Shown here piece after piece: positions 36,214 to 45,264 of a stretch of 64,000 nucleotides of DNA. Where the stretch lies: positions 62,001-126,000 of the forward strand of contig CAZAMB010000004.1 in the NCBI GenBank assembly GCA_964486335.1, read 5' to 3'. The stretch's first letter is position 1. Each line of letters starts with the position of its first letter. The notes beneath the pieces are model-generated. The model saw nothing but the letters and a program-made list of their open reading frames with translations. It was not told the DNA's origin and searched no databases. The translations under genes were made by a program, and so were the position numbers. Source of the DNA: CAZAMB01 sp964486335. Its GTDB lineage: Bacteria; Planctomycetota; Phycisphaerae; UBA1845.

Positions 36214-37559
36214 CCCGCGGAATCGTGCTCGTGGTCATCGACTGTCTCCGCGCGGATCACCTCTCCTGCTACGGCTATGCTCGGCCTACCACCCCCACGA
36301 TCGACTGGCTGGCGAGCCACGGCACTTTGTGGCGAAACGCGTACTCCACAAGCTCATGGACCAAGCCGTCTGTTGCCTCCTTTTTGACGGGCCTGTTTCC
36401 GTCGCAGCACGCCGTGCTGCGTGGGCCCAAGCGGAGCAAAGGAAGGGCGGGGCTTACTACCGATGTGCTTGGGTGTGCCGGTCCGACCGTGGCTGAGGAG
36501 TTCGCCCGCGCCGGCTGGCGCTGCGGCGCATTCCTCAGCAATGTCCAACTCGAAGAGTATACACGTTTCAATCGCGGCTTCGGAACTTATGTTCCGGTTT
36601 GCGGGAAAGCCGATAGGATGCTCTCGTTGTTCCAAGAATGGCTCTCGGCAGGCAGGGGCGAGCCATTCTTTGCCTACCTCCACCCCATCGAGTGCCACTG
36701 GCCGTACAAGCCGCGGCGGCGTCACGTGCAAATGTTCGGCGGAGATCGAGACACCAGCCTCTTCTCCGAATACAGTGCCAGGGATTTCGCGCGGCTGCGA
36801 AGATCGCTCGCGCGCGGAGAAACCGCCCTCTCTGACGCGCAGCTCGACGACCTCGTGCGGTTGTACGATGGAGCGGTCCGCCGTCTCGACGGAAAAATCA
36901 AGATCCTCCTGCGTATCCTAGAAGACCGAAGAATTCTGGACCAGACTGCGGTGCTCATCACAGCCGATCACGGAGAGGAGTTCCTCGACCATGGTTCCAT
37001 TGGCCACGGGCACTCGCTGTTTGTCGAAGCCACCCACGTTCCATTCGTGCTCTGGAACGCCGTGGCCCGTCCAGCAGTCGAAACCCCGGTGAGCCTGCGC
37101 GACCTCCCGAAGACCTTGCTTTCGCTGGGGGGAATCTACAGCCGGTTACCGGGCGCAGACCTTTTGAGCGCCGCGCGATGTCCGAGCCCTGCGTACGCCG
37201 AACTGAGCATCGGACGAAGCTATCTTCGCTGCCTGCGAAGCGGCCAGTGGCGCCTGCACCGGATAGTGCGATGGGCGGATCGCGAAAGAGCGTCGCCCTC
37301 TGATTTATTACGACATGCGACGCAGAAACGTGCTCCTTCTGCAGAGATTGCGGAGTCAGTGCAACTATACGACTTGGCATCCGACGCCTACGAGCATCGT
37401 AATCTCTCCTTCGACCCATGCCATGCACAGCTCATCGAGGAAATGACCGAGCAGATGCGGGAATGCGTGAGGATGAGCGACCCTCCGCCTGGGGTCGCGG
37501 AGATCGAGGTCGATGAACGCGTCGTGGAGCGGCTGCGGGCCCTCGGCTATCTAGAATGA
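36210..37559 (+). CDS. sulfatase-fold hydrolase/transferase without formylglycine motif
   Basis: A 449-aa alkaline-phosphatase-superfamily enzyme from ATG 36210, overlapping the third kinase as ATGA. Metal-site motifs are GIVLVVIDCLRADHLSCYGY at the N-terminus and VLITADHGEEFLDHGSIGHG. The nucleophile region reads TSSWTKPSVASFLTG: there is no C/S-x-P-x-R, so the Cys or Ser that would become formylglycine and its Arg are absent, and Thr or Ser is the likely nucleophile. That pattern suggests a phosphodiesterase or phosphotransferase rather than a true sulfatase. No signal peptide is seen, so it may act in the cytoplasm or be exported indirectly. It is the last gene of the operon. Confidence 0.85.
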   Translation: MTRGIVLVVIDCLRADHLSCYGYARPTTPTIDWLASHGTLWRNAYSTSSWTKPSVASFLTGLFPSQHAVLRGPKRSKGRAGLTTDVLGCAGPTVAEEFARAGWRCGAFLSNVQLEEYTRFNRGFGTYVPVCGKADRMLSLFQEWLSAGRGEPFFAYLHPIECHWPYKPRRRHVQMFGGDRDTSLFSEYSARDFARLRRSLARGETALSDAQLDDLVRLYDGAVRRLDGKIKILLRILEDRRILDQTAVLITADHGEEFLDHGSIGHGHSLFVEATHVPFVLWNAVARPAVETPVSLRDLPKTLLSLGGIYSRLPGADLLSAARCPSPAYAELSIGRSYLRCLRSGQWRLHRIVRWADRERASPSDLLRHATQKRAPSAEIAESVQLYDLASDAYEHRNLSFDPCHAQLIEEMTEQMRECVRMSDPPPGVAEIEVDERVVERLRALGYLE

Positions 37560-37586
37560 ACCGAGAACCCAGGCTTGAGTTGTCCG

Positions 37587-38999
37587 TTACCTCCCGGGTT
37601 CTTCGCGTCGGCGAAACCGATCCATGCGATATCGAATAGCGTCGCGAGAAATACCCAGAAGTCGGGCCGCCCGGCTAAGGTTGTGCGAGGAATGCTGAAG
37701 AGCCGCCACCATGATTCGATATTCGATCTCCTCCAGCGTCGGGCAATTCCGCTCGAAGTCAAGGCGGATGGTCGTTTCATTGGGAATCTCCACGCTGACG
37801 TGCTCCTTACGCGCGGGCTCCTGAAGATTCAGGTGGACCGATCTAATGAGCGGACCATCGGCAAAGAGCACGGCGCGTTCCACGGTGTGCGAAAGCTCGC
37901 GCACGTTCCCCGGCCAGTCATAGGTCGTCACGGCTTCCAGCGCATCTCTACCGAAATCCTCCACCACGGCCCCGGCGCGCGCCGCGTGTACGCGGAGGAA
38001 ATGTCGGGCCAGGAGCTCAACGTCGGGCCCGCGCTCGCGCAGGGGCGGTAGCGCAATCGTGATCAGCCGCAGGCGGTGCAACAAATCGCCGCGGAATTCG
38101 CCATCCTCTACTGCCTCGTCCAGCCGGCGGTTGGTCGCCGCGATCATATGTACATTGATCTTCCGTTCCTGAGCCGCCCCCACTGGGCGAATCATGCGCT
38201 GGTCGATCGTGGTGAGCAGCTTGGCTTGCAAGGCTGGCGACATGTGGCCGATCTCATCCAGGAACAGTGTGCCTCCGTCGGCCAGCTCGAATAACCCACG
38301 CTTATCGCCTCGTGCGTCGGTGAATGCACCCTTCACGTGCCCGAACAGCTCCGATTCGGCGAGCTGCTCCGGGATCGCTGTACAGTTGACGTGCACAAAT
38401 GGCGCTCCGCGTCGTGGACCCGCATGGTGGATGGCCCGCGCGACGAGGTCCTTGCCCGTGCCCGTCTCCCCGTTGATCAGAACGCAGGGCGGCTCGCGCG
38501 ACACCATCGTGGGCACACTCCCGATGCGACGAATAAGCTCGCGCACGTCGCGAATCCGGGGTGCATTGCCGACGATGGCGTCCACGGCACTCACCGCCCG
38601 CTCTCGCTCGCGAAACAGGTTCAGTTCGACGCTCTCCAATTGTTGCCGCAGGACGCGCGCCGCTGTTTCGCATAGTTCGAACAGATTGAGGGGCTTGGCC
38701 AGAAAGTCGGAGGCTCCCGCCTTCATGGCAGCCACAGCCATGGCTACGTCGCCGTGGGCGGTGATGATGATGCACGCCGTAGGCGCCTTCGTTCGGCGAA
38801 TCCGGTGGATGACCTCTAAGCCGTCGATTCCTGGCAGACGGTAGTCGCTGATTACCAGATTGGGCCGCAGGCTTTCGGCAATCTCGATCCCCTGCTCTCC
38901 CGAAGAAGCCAGGGTTACATCGTATCCGTGGAATTGCAGAGCGTCGCGCAGATTACGAGCCAGAACCGGTTCGTCTTCAATGACCAGGACGACGGACAA
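37587..38999 (-). CDS. NtrC-family sigma-54-dependent response regulator
   Basis: A 470-aa enhancer-binding activator. The receiver domain (1-120) has the phospho-Asp52 in VISDYRLPGIDG and the Lys in FLAKPLN. The AAA+ domain has Walker A (GETGTGKD), the sigma-54-contacting loop GAFTDA (the usual GAFTGA with Gly replaced by Asp), Walker B (GGTLFLDEIG) and the Arg finger region (RLRLITIALPPLRER). The C-terminal Fis-type HTH is NLSRAARLLGISRDAIRYRM. It converges on the operon end with 27 bases between, and is divergent from its sensor kinase. It is the obvious candidate to activate the sigma-54 promoter at 25041. Confidence 0.96.
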   Translation of the reverse strand: MSVVLVIEDEPVLARNLRDALQFHGYDVTLASSGEQGIEIAESLRPNLVISDYRLPGIDGLEVIHRIRRTKAPTACIIITAHGDVAMAVAAMKAGASDFLAKPLNLFELCETAARVLRQQLESVELNLFRERERAVSAVDAIVGNAPRIRDVRELIRRIGSVPTMVSREPPCVLINGETGTGKDLVARAIHHAGPRRGAPFVHVNCTAIPEQLAESELFGHVKGAFTDARGDKRGLFELADGGTLFLDEIGHMSPALQAKLLTTIDQRMIRPVGAAQERKINVHMIAATNRRLDEAVEDGEFRGDLLHRLRLITIALPPLRERGPDVELLARHFLRVHAARAGAVVEDFGRDALEAVTTYDWPGNVRELSHTVERAVLFADGPLIRSVHLNLQEPARKEHVSVEIPNETTIRLDFERNCPTLEEIEYRIMVAALQHSSHNLSRAARLLGISRDAIRYRMDRFRRREEPGR

Positions 39000-39181
39000 A
39001 CGCTTCCTCCAACTTTGCGAACTCCCTATTGTCAGTCGTGTGCGGAGCGGGTCAAGAGAGGGCGCGGACTGAGGGCCGGTCCTCGAGCCGGGAGTCGCAA
39101 TGAACTTGCTATTCCACCGGCGCTGGTGACAATCGACGCCGTTGACGTCAATTTCTCTCGCCGCGAGTGCCCGTGATTGAT

Positions 39182-40594
39182 ATGAAACAGAGTCTGCCAG
39201 TTGGCCCCTTTGATCGCTGGCGCTGGTACCATTATTACTTCCTGCTTACTCTCATCGACTTGTTGGTTATCATCGCCGGGGTCTGGCTCTTTCACGAGAT
39301 GGGCAAGTCCTACGAAACCGCGTTCCACCGGCTCGGCGCGACTCACACCAGGCTTCGCTGGGTGGCCAACTTGCGGCTGATGGTCATGCGGTTGAACGCT
39401 CCCGGAAACGACGTATTTGACACGGGTTGGGTCGCCGAGGAACGCGATCGTTTCGAAAAGGCGCATCGAGCGCTGCACGATGAGCTCAGTCGTCGTCGTA
39501 AATTCGACCTCGACATGGTCGAATTCGAGGAACACCTCCGACGGATGACGGATGAGGAACAACGCCTATTCGATCTGCTGGAGGATGGGGCATTGGAGCC
39601 TGGATCACGCGCCTCCGATCGTTTGGCGGAGGCTGCACGGGCCATGGCCGTGATGGACCGGCACCAGACGGCCGCGGTCACGGCCCTGACGGAAATCGAG
39701 CAAAACCTCCTGATACGCGTGGAGGAGTTGTTGGAGGAACACGGCGCGCAGATTCGCGGCCAAGTGCTTCTGGAACGGCTTTTCATCGCGGTGATTGGTC
39801 TTATCCTGATCGGCATGTTCTGGTACGGGGGAAAACTCCAGCATGTGTATGATCAAATGGTGGTCGACAATGAGCGGGCTGTCTCCGAACGAATGCAGCG
39901 GCTGGCCGCTGTCGGTGAGGTGTGCGCGGCCGTTGCCCACGGCATTCGGAATCCGCTCGCCGCGATCTCCAGCTCAGCCCAACTGGGGTTGATGTCCGGC
40001 GTGGGGGACGGCAAGCTGCAATCTCGATTGACGGACATCCTCTCTGAGTGTCAGCGTCTGGACCAGCGCGTCACCCACCTTCTGGATTTCTCCTCAGCCG
40101 CTTCGACGGCAAGGGGCGTGTTCAGCCTGCGCGAGGCGGTCGAACAGGCGGTCGATGAATTGCGACCCAGGCTGGCAGAACGTGACGTGTCCGTTGACGT
40201 CTCTTTCTCCGTGTACCCCAAAATCGACGCGGACCGCGAGCGCATCATTCAGTCCATCATCGAGCTACTGGCCAATGCACTCGATTTCTCCCCGCCGGGC
40301 GAACGTATTCTCATCGAGTGTATCGCTTCTCTTGAACGACCCGGTTCGGTGGACCTAACCGTTTCGGACTGCGGGCCTGGCATCCCGCCGGAGGTAGCGT
40401 CAAGAGTCTTCGATCTGTTCTTTACGACTCGGCCGGGCGGGACAGGGGTTGGATTGGCATCGGTGCTTCATACCGTACATTCGCATGGAGGCGACGTCGC
40501 CATCATCTCGTCGCCAGGAGGCGGAACCACGGTACGACTTACGCTCCCGTGCGCTCGCCTGCAATCCCACCTCGATATCGCTAGCGGGATTTGA
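39182..40594 (+). CDS. membrane sensor histidine kinase, NtrB/ZraS-like
   Basis: About 470 aa. Two membrane helices (FLLTLIDLLVIIAGVWLF near the N-terminus and FIAVIGLILIGMFWYGG near residue 205) bracket a helical periplasmic sensor of about 170 residues. The kinase has the H-box AAVAHGIRNPLAAISSSAQL and the ATPase motifs LLANALDFSP, VSDCGPGIP and GGTGVGLASV. The four-helix sensor and NtrB-like core fit kinases that partner sigma-54 regulators. It is divergent from the NtrC-type gene, and they form a two-component pair. The ATG at 39182 was chosen; GTG 39167 would add five residues. The signal is unknown. Confidence 0.93.
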   Translation: MKQSLPVGPFDRWRWYHYYFLLTLIDLLVIIAGVWLFHEMGKSYETAFHRLGATHTRLRWVANLRLMVMRLNAPGNDVFDTGWVAEERDRFEKAHRALHDELSRRRKFDLDMVEFEEHLRRMTDEEQRLFDLLEDGALEPGSRASDRLAEAARAMAVMDRHQTAAVTALTEIEQNLLIRVEELLEEHGAQIRGQVLLERLFIAVIGLILIGMFWYGGKLQHVYDQMVVDNERAVSERMQRLAAVGEVCAAVAHGIRNPLAAISSSAQLGLMSGVGDGKLQSRLTDILSECQRLDQRVTHLLDFSSAASTARGVFSLREAVEQAVDELRPRLAERDVSVDVSFSVYPKIDADRERIIQSIIELLANALDFSPPGERILIECIASLERPGSVDLTVSDCGPGIPPEVASRVFDLFFTTRPGGTGVGLASVLHTVHSHGGDVAIISSPGGGTTVRLTLPCARLQSHLDIASGI

Positions 40595-40604
40595 CAGTTT
40601 TCAG

Positions 40605-40922
40605 ATGTCGTCGTTGAAAACGCAATGCACGCTCGCGGACAGCTTCTTTCTGCTGGACCCGTGGTGGAACCCGGCAGTCGAGGCCCAGGCCATCGACCGG
40701 ACCCATCGCATCGGCCAGGACAAGAGCGTGATTGCTTACCGCATCATCACTCGGGAGACCGAGGAGGCGAAGATTCTCGAGCTTCAGAAAAGCAAGCGCG
40801 GACTGGCCGATGCAATTATCACCCAGGCCAACAGCCTGATCCAGACCCTGAACCGGTGGAGCGATCGCGCGCCGCCGTCAGCCGAAGGTACCCGATTGGT
40901 AATTGATAGAACCAGCCTTTAG
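40605..40922 (+). pseudogene. C-terminal remnant of a SNF2-type helicase
   Basis: The peptide contains FFLLDPWWNPAVEAQAIDRT and THRIGQDKSVIAYRI, which are helicase motifs V-VI of SNF2/RapA-family ATPases, followed by the usual C-terminal ILELQKSKRGLADAIITQ. The two RecA domains that should precede it are missing; the sequence before CTLADSFF is the end of the histidine kinase gene. It is a relic of about 100 codons and cannot be an ATPase. Confidence 0.8.
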
Positions 40923-41422
40923 ATAGAGCCGAAGAGTCTCAACGGGAACGAGCGCTTGTTAAAACCCCGCTTTATTCTCGGAAAACCAGCACCAGCAGTT
41001 TTGGCTCAAGAACGCAGATTCTTGGTGGGTTCGAATGGGCATTTGATTTCCCACTTCCCCCTCGCGCAAAGCATGATCTCCTGCGGGAAGTTCCGTTCGG
41101 AGGAGAAACCCTATCCGATCATCGCCCAATTCGTTGGAGTCGAAGTCCTTCATGCCGAGCGTCGTGGGCTGTCATGAGCGCTACCGCTTGATGTGTCGAG
41201 TCGAAGTCCCGCAGAAGCTTGAGCGAGGATCAGAAGGGCTTCGCGAACGATCGGCTGGATACTCGGCCAAGTCCGTGCAAGGCTCAGGAGGTCCACCAGA
41301 GGCTGCCCAGAATACGCAAGCGCTGCCCCAAGACGTTCGGCTTCCGATTCGCTGTCATTGGGCAGTCAAAACCGTTCTCCCGCACTCTTGGTGAAGCCTC
41401 CTGCAGATCGGGCTGGTGATAG
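40923..41422. other. decayed region with no recognisable gene
   Basis: About 500 bases between the SNF2 remnant and the primase remnant. Short open frames on both strands show no motif that I recognise. It probably consists of scrambled mobile-element DNA. Confidence 0.45.
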
Positions 41423-41977
41423 AATGGGGTTTCCGCTGCTCTCACCGTCATCCGTGGGTGGTTTTCGGCACAATGACCGCGAGAGAACATACGCCCGTTC
41501 GGCAGCTTCGATGAATGGGCGGGCGTGGTCGGCGGCATGCTCGGCTACGCCGGTATTCACGGATTCCTCGACAACCTCGACCAGACTCGTTCCGTGCAAG
41601 ATGAAGAGGGCAGGCAGTGGGCGGCCGTTTTCAATGCGTGGTGGCATCGATTCGGCGAACGGCGTGTCACGGTTGCCGAACTCCACGCCGCGTTTTTCGC
41701 GGAGTGCGCTCCCGATCCCGTCGACCTTCCGGATTCTTTGCTAGAGCAGAAGGGACATGGAGACGGGTCACTTTGGCGATCTCTGGGTCGACACCTATCG
41801 CGTCTGACCGGGCGCGTTTTCGGTGGCAGAAAACTACACGACGCGGGTGGAGACTCACATGCAAAGGTGCGCGCCTGGGTGCTGAAAGGAGTGGGAGGGA
41901 CCAGAATAGAGCTCAATAACCCCGCTAACCCCGCACTTTGCGGGGTTATTTTTTCAGAAACCCCGCAACGGGAGTGA
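41423..41977 (+). pseudogene. C-terminal remnant of a phage/plasmid primase-helicase
   Basis: Reading from 41423 gives AALTVIRGWFSAQ, a TGA at 41474-41476, then PRENIRPFGSFDEWAGVVGG and MLGYAGIHGFLDNLDQTRSV, with the WWHRFGERRVTVAEL helix later. The pattern LTLVRAW...RPFGSFEEWAxVVGGIL is the conserved end of primase/helicase (DUF3631-like) proteins of phages and integrative elements. The TGA most simply replaces CGA (Arg). The N-terminal and ATPase parts are missing, and the last codons run through a transcription terminator. It is clearly a relic. Confidence 0.65.
41915..41955 (+). terminator. intrinsic transcription terminator
   Basis: AATAACCCCGC (41915-41925) can pair perfectly with GCGGGGTTATT (41940-41950); an inner alternative pairs AACCCCGC with GCGGGGTT around an ACTTT loop. 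Six T residues follow. The outer left arm and the inner pair compete, so two hairpins are possible. Confidence 0.75.
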
Positions 41978-42110
41978 TTGTATGACAAGGACTTATGACA
42001 TTTTGCGGGGTTTGCGGGGTTTCTTTGACTTCGCCCACGCGTGCGCGCGCTCGCGCGCGAGTGATCGGAACGGGCCCCAAAAAACCCCGCAATACCCGCA
42101 AACCCCGCAA
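41916..42110. repeat. cluster of direct and inverted ACCCCGC repeats
   Basis: Within 195 bases the heptamer ACCCCGC occurs five times directly and three times inverted, mostly extended as AAACCCCGCAA. The inverted pair at 42003-42022 can pair with 42093-42110 with one bulge, enclosing a GC-rich core with alternating CG runs. The cluster lies directly before the serine recombinase gene. Confidence 0.8.
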
Positions 42111-42193
42111 GCGGACAGCAACATCGTCGACGTTGGCTTGATTTGTGGTGCGACTTGAGGGAAGGGGTGGTTGGTCCTAATGGTTGATGTTTG

Positions 42194-44146
42194 ATGAATT
42201 CGAACGAAACAACCAACGCCGTGGCGTACCTGCGCCGCTCGACGGATCGGCAGGAGCAGAGCATTTCGGACCAACGGACCGAAATCGCTCGCTGGGCCGC
42301 CGAGCACGGCTATAAAGTGGGTCGTGAATACATCGACGATGCCATCAGCGGCACGTCGGCCGAGGAGCGGCCGGCGTTTCAACAGATGATTGCCGACGCC
42401 GGGCGAGGTGGGTTCAAGGCTGTGGTTGTTTGGAATTCCGATCGCTTCTCCCGTGGCGATGTCACCGAGACGGAACACTATCGATTTCTACTCCGGCAGG
42501 CGGGCGTGAAGTTGCTTTCCGTCACCGAGGACTACCTCGCCCGTGACGGCATCGACGGCGACGTCCTGCGTACCGTGAAGCAGTTCCAAAACCGGCAGTT
42601 CTCCATCAGCCTTTCGCAGAACACACTTCGTGGTCAGATCAGTTCGATCATGGCCGAATCCGATCCGGGTCGGGCAGCGCCTTACGGCTACGATCGTGAA
42701 ATTGTCGCTCCCGACGGATCGGTGATGTACCGAATCAAGTTCTGCCCCGGTCGCGTGCGAGAGGTCTACGACAAGGATGGCAAGCTTCAAGCTCGTTATG
42801 AACAGGGCCAATCACTCAGGAAACCCGGAAAGCAGTGCAAGGCTCGGCTCGTGCTTTCGGAACCAAAACGCGTGCAGGTCGTGAAGGAGATCTTCCGTAA
42901 ATGCCTCAATGGAGTCGGCTTCGCCTCCATCGCCGCTGATCTGAACGCAAGAGGCATCTCGGCGCCCTGCCGGGATCATTGGAACTTCACGTCGGTCAAG
43001 GCATTGCTCGAGAACCCGACCTATTTCGGCAGCCTCGTGTGGAACCGTCGCACCGAAGCCAAGTTCTACAGGCTACAGAATGGCCGCACCGAGCAACGGC
43101 AGCGCCAGGTTGGCGAGGCCAAAGTGATCAAAACCGCCAAAAAAGATTGGATCGTCATACCCAACGCCGTGCCCGCCATCGTCAGCGAGAAGGAATGGGA
43201 CAAGGCACAGCTCATGGTCTCCAGGCGACGCCGCGCTATGGGCGGAGCAGGCCACCGCGATCGTCGCTGGCTTCTCACCGGCGTTCTTGAATGCGGGGAT
43301 TGCGGTCACAAGTATTGGGGTGGCCCCAAACGCAAGGGCCGCATCGAAGGCCGAGCACCCGTGGTCACCAATTACTACACCTGCGCCGGACGACGATCCC
43401 ACGGAAAAACCATTTGCGCGACGGCCTCTTCGCTTCGCGCCGAACAGATAGAGTCCTGGGTTCTCGACAAGCTGCAGGGCCTCGTCGCGTTCGACACGAA
43501 AGCCGTGGACGCCGCTATCGAGCGATTTGTTGAATCAGCCTTAAACTCAACCTCCAGCACGTCGGACACGGATCGCATCGGTCGGGAAATCAAAGAGATT
43601 CGTGAGACCATTTCGGCCTTGACGACGCACATCGATCCGGCGAACCTATCCGTGCTCAACGGCCGGTTAACGCAATATCGCCTTCGGTTGGAGTGCCTCG
43701 AGAATGAATTGCAGGCCGCACAGCGTGAAAGAACCCATCCGGACGCTATGTCACTGCGTACCTGGGCTCAGGCCCAATTCACCGACCTTCAGGCCGCGAT
43801 GGCAGGTACACGAAATGATCGCACGCGGGACGTCGTCGCTACCTACATCGATCGAATTATCATCTGGCCGTCGCAGAAACGAGGAGAGCTGCGCTTGAAT
43901 CCCTTTTCATACGCTCTCTGGCAACGTGATTCGGAGAATTGTCCGAAACGAGATGGTGCGATTCGACTCGAATCGCCGTACAAACGCCCCCACCGCCAAG
44001 ACCGACGGTCGTGGGTTAATGCAATCGGGGCGACAGGATTCGAACCTGCGACTTCCTGCTCCCAAAGCAGGCGCGCTACCGGACTGCGCCACGCCCCGTG
44101 TGTTGGTTTCCGCATCGAAAATGCGGTTTTTCGCCTTGTTTTCTAG
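42194..44146 (+). CDS. large serine recombinase (integrase type)
   Basis: A 650-aa site-specific recombinase from ATG 42194. The resolvase domain has catalytic Ser16 in AYLRRSTDRQEQSISDQ and the Arg-rich active site VVVWNSDRFSRGD. A recombinase domain (FASIAADLNARGISAP, NPTYFGSLVWNRR) is followed by a zinc ribbon (LECGDCGHKYWGG with CAGRRSHGKTIC) and a coiled coil (about 440-510) as in phage integrases. The last 40 codons read antisense through tRNA-Pro (IGATGFEPATSCS). This suggests that the native end was lost or that the frame was fused to the chromosome when the element integrated there. The reading frame is otherwise intact. Confidence 0.93.
   Translation: MNSNETTNAVAYLRRSTDRQEQSISDQRTEIARWAAEHGYKVGREYIDDAISGTSAEERPAFQQMIADAGRGGFKAVVVWNSDRFSRGDVTETEHYRFLLRQAGVKLLSVTEDYLARDGIDGDVLRTVKQFQNRQFSISLSQNTLRGQISSIMAESDPGRAAPYGYDREIVAPDGSVMYRIKFCPGRVREVYDKDGKLQARYEQGQSLRKPGKQCKARLVLSEPKRVQVVKEIFRKCLNGVGFASIAADLNARGISAPCRDHWNFTSVKALLENPTYFGSLVWNRRTEAKFYRLQNGRTEQRQRQVGEAKVIKTAKKDWIVIPNAVPAIVSEKEWDKAQLMVSRRRRAMGGAGHRDRRWLLTGVLECGDCGHKYWGGPKRKGRIEGRAPVVTNYYTCAGRRSHGKTICATASSLRAEQIESWVLDKLQGLVAFDTKAVDAAIERFVESALNSTSSTSDTDRIGREIKEIRETISALTTHIDPANLSVLNGRLTQYRLRLECLENELQAAQRERTHPDAMSLRTWAQAQFTDLQAAMAGTRNDRTRDVVATYIDRIIIWPSQKRGELRLNPFSYALWQRDSENCPKRDGAIRLESPYKRPHRQDRRSWVNAIGATGFEPATSCSQSRRATGLRHAPCVGFRIENAVFRLVF
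44025..44098 (-). tRNA. tRNA-Pro (UGG)
   Basis: The minus strand folds as a full cloverleaf: acceptor CGGGGCG/CGCCCCG (seven perfect pairs), D stem GCGC/GCGC, anticodon stem CCTGC/GCAGG with loop TTTGGGA (anticodon TGG), T stem GCAGG/CCTGT with TTCGAAT. The discriminator is A and CCA is not encoded. Its 3' end faces the recombinase gene, which overlaps it antisense. Confidence 0.97.
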
Positions 44147-44739
44147 GTGTTTTTGACCGCGACTCGACTTCGCTCCACCGTTAGGGATACGGTCGGTTTC
44201 AGCCAGTAAAACCCCTTTTATGCCAGTTCTTGGTACAACCGGTAGTACAACACCCTTGCCCTGTGAATCGTCGGTGCCGGTTGCTCGCAACTCCACGGCT
44301 TCGGATTCCGCTTTCGGAATCGACGGTAGTGTACGACATTCCACCGATTCGTCCAGATTCATATCGCTCATGCAGGGGCGAAGCTCACTCCGACATGAAG
44401 TCGCCAGACAAGCTAGCCGTCCTAACCCTTCGGGTCGACTATGATCGTCGCCTAAACCGTCACGGACCCGTTCGAATTCATCCCAGCTGAATCTCTTTGG
44501 AGTATTCGACGCACCGATTTACGATGGACGATCAAAGCTCTTCATAGAGTGCTGGACTTGGAAGCGATTCGCAAGCCTCGCCATCGACTCTCCATTCGAG
44601 TTGCCGTTCCAGCAATAATGCTCGTCATGCGTTCCTCTTCGTGTGCGTGGCTGACCGACCGTCACTTGTGGAGGATAGCAATCCTGGCGAAACGTCATCG
44701 CTGCAACCTTACAACATGTCAGCCGATGGAAACTCGTAG
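44147..44739. other. gene-free stretch downstream of the recombinase
   Basis: About 590 bases upstream of tRNA-Pro (on its strand) with no credible reading frame. The tRNA promoter should be here; no clear hexamers or repeats were found. Confidence 0.4.
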
Positions 44740-45079
44740 CGTTTCGTCCGAGCAGACGACGGAACGCATGGCCTTGAACTCAAAATGGTCGATGAAACGG
44801 AAGCTGAAGCCTGTATGTTCAGCGACTTGCAGCCGGACGCCGCAGATACATATCCCGGGCAGATTACTTGTGCGAATGGACAAGTGCTACAGTTGCGCAT
44901 GGGCAATCGGAAGCCTCCCGGTGCGTTCGCTCGACGATGACTCCAGCGATTTCGATGCCACAATAATGCGCCTCCCTGAAAAGGCGCTACCGCACTACCA
45001 GCGCCTTTCATCTCTCGATGATGAGCGGACATTAGACATGTTCACTGAAGATGGCAGCATCTTGCGTTTCCAAAATTAA
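44740..45079 (+). pseudogene. possible frameshifted gene remnant of unknown family
   Basis: One frame from 44740 to 44940 gives a protein-like acidic stretch (ELKMVDETEAEACMFSDLQP, then YPGQITCANGQVLQLRMG). The next frame continues as VRSLDDDSSDFDATIMRLPE and ends after MFTEDGSILRFQN at 45079. Together they read like one protein broken by a shift near 44920, but I do not recognise the family and no start is evident. Confidence 0.25.
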
Positions 45080-45264
45080 ACCATGGAAGAAATCTGGTCT
45101 CCTTGGTAAGTGATAGCACAGTGCGCCATCGCGATGTGTCGAGGGAACGGCCCCATCGATCCCAGAGTTTGATATTTCGATGGATCGTCTCGGCTTTGAG
45201 CTGCCCATGAAGTGCTCTTGAGGTTCCAAGGATTTGCAACTTCATAAGACGACGAAAGGCTTCA

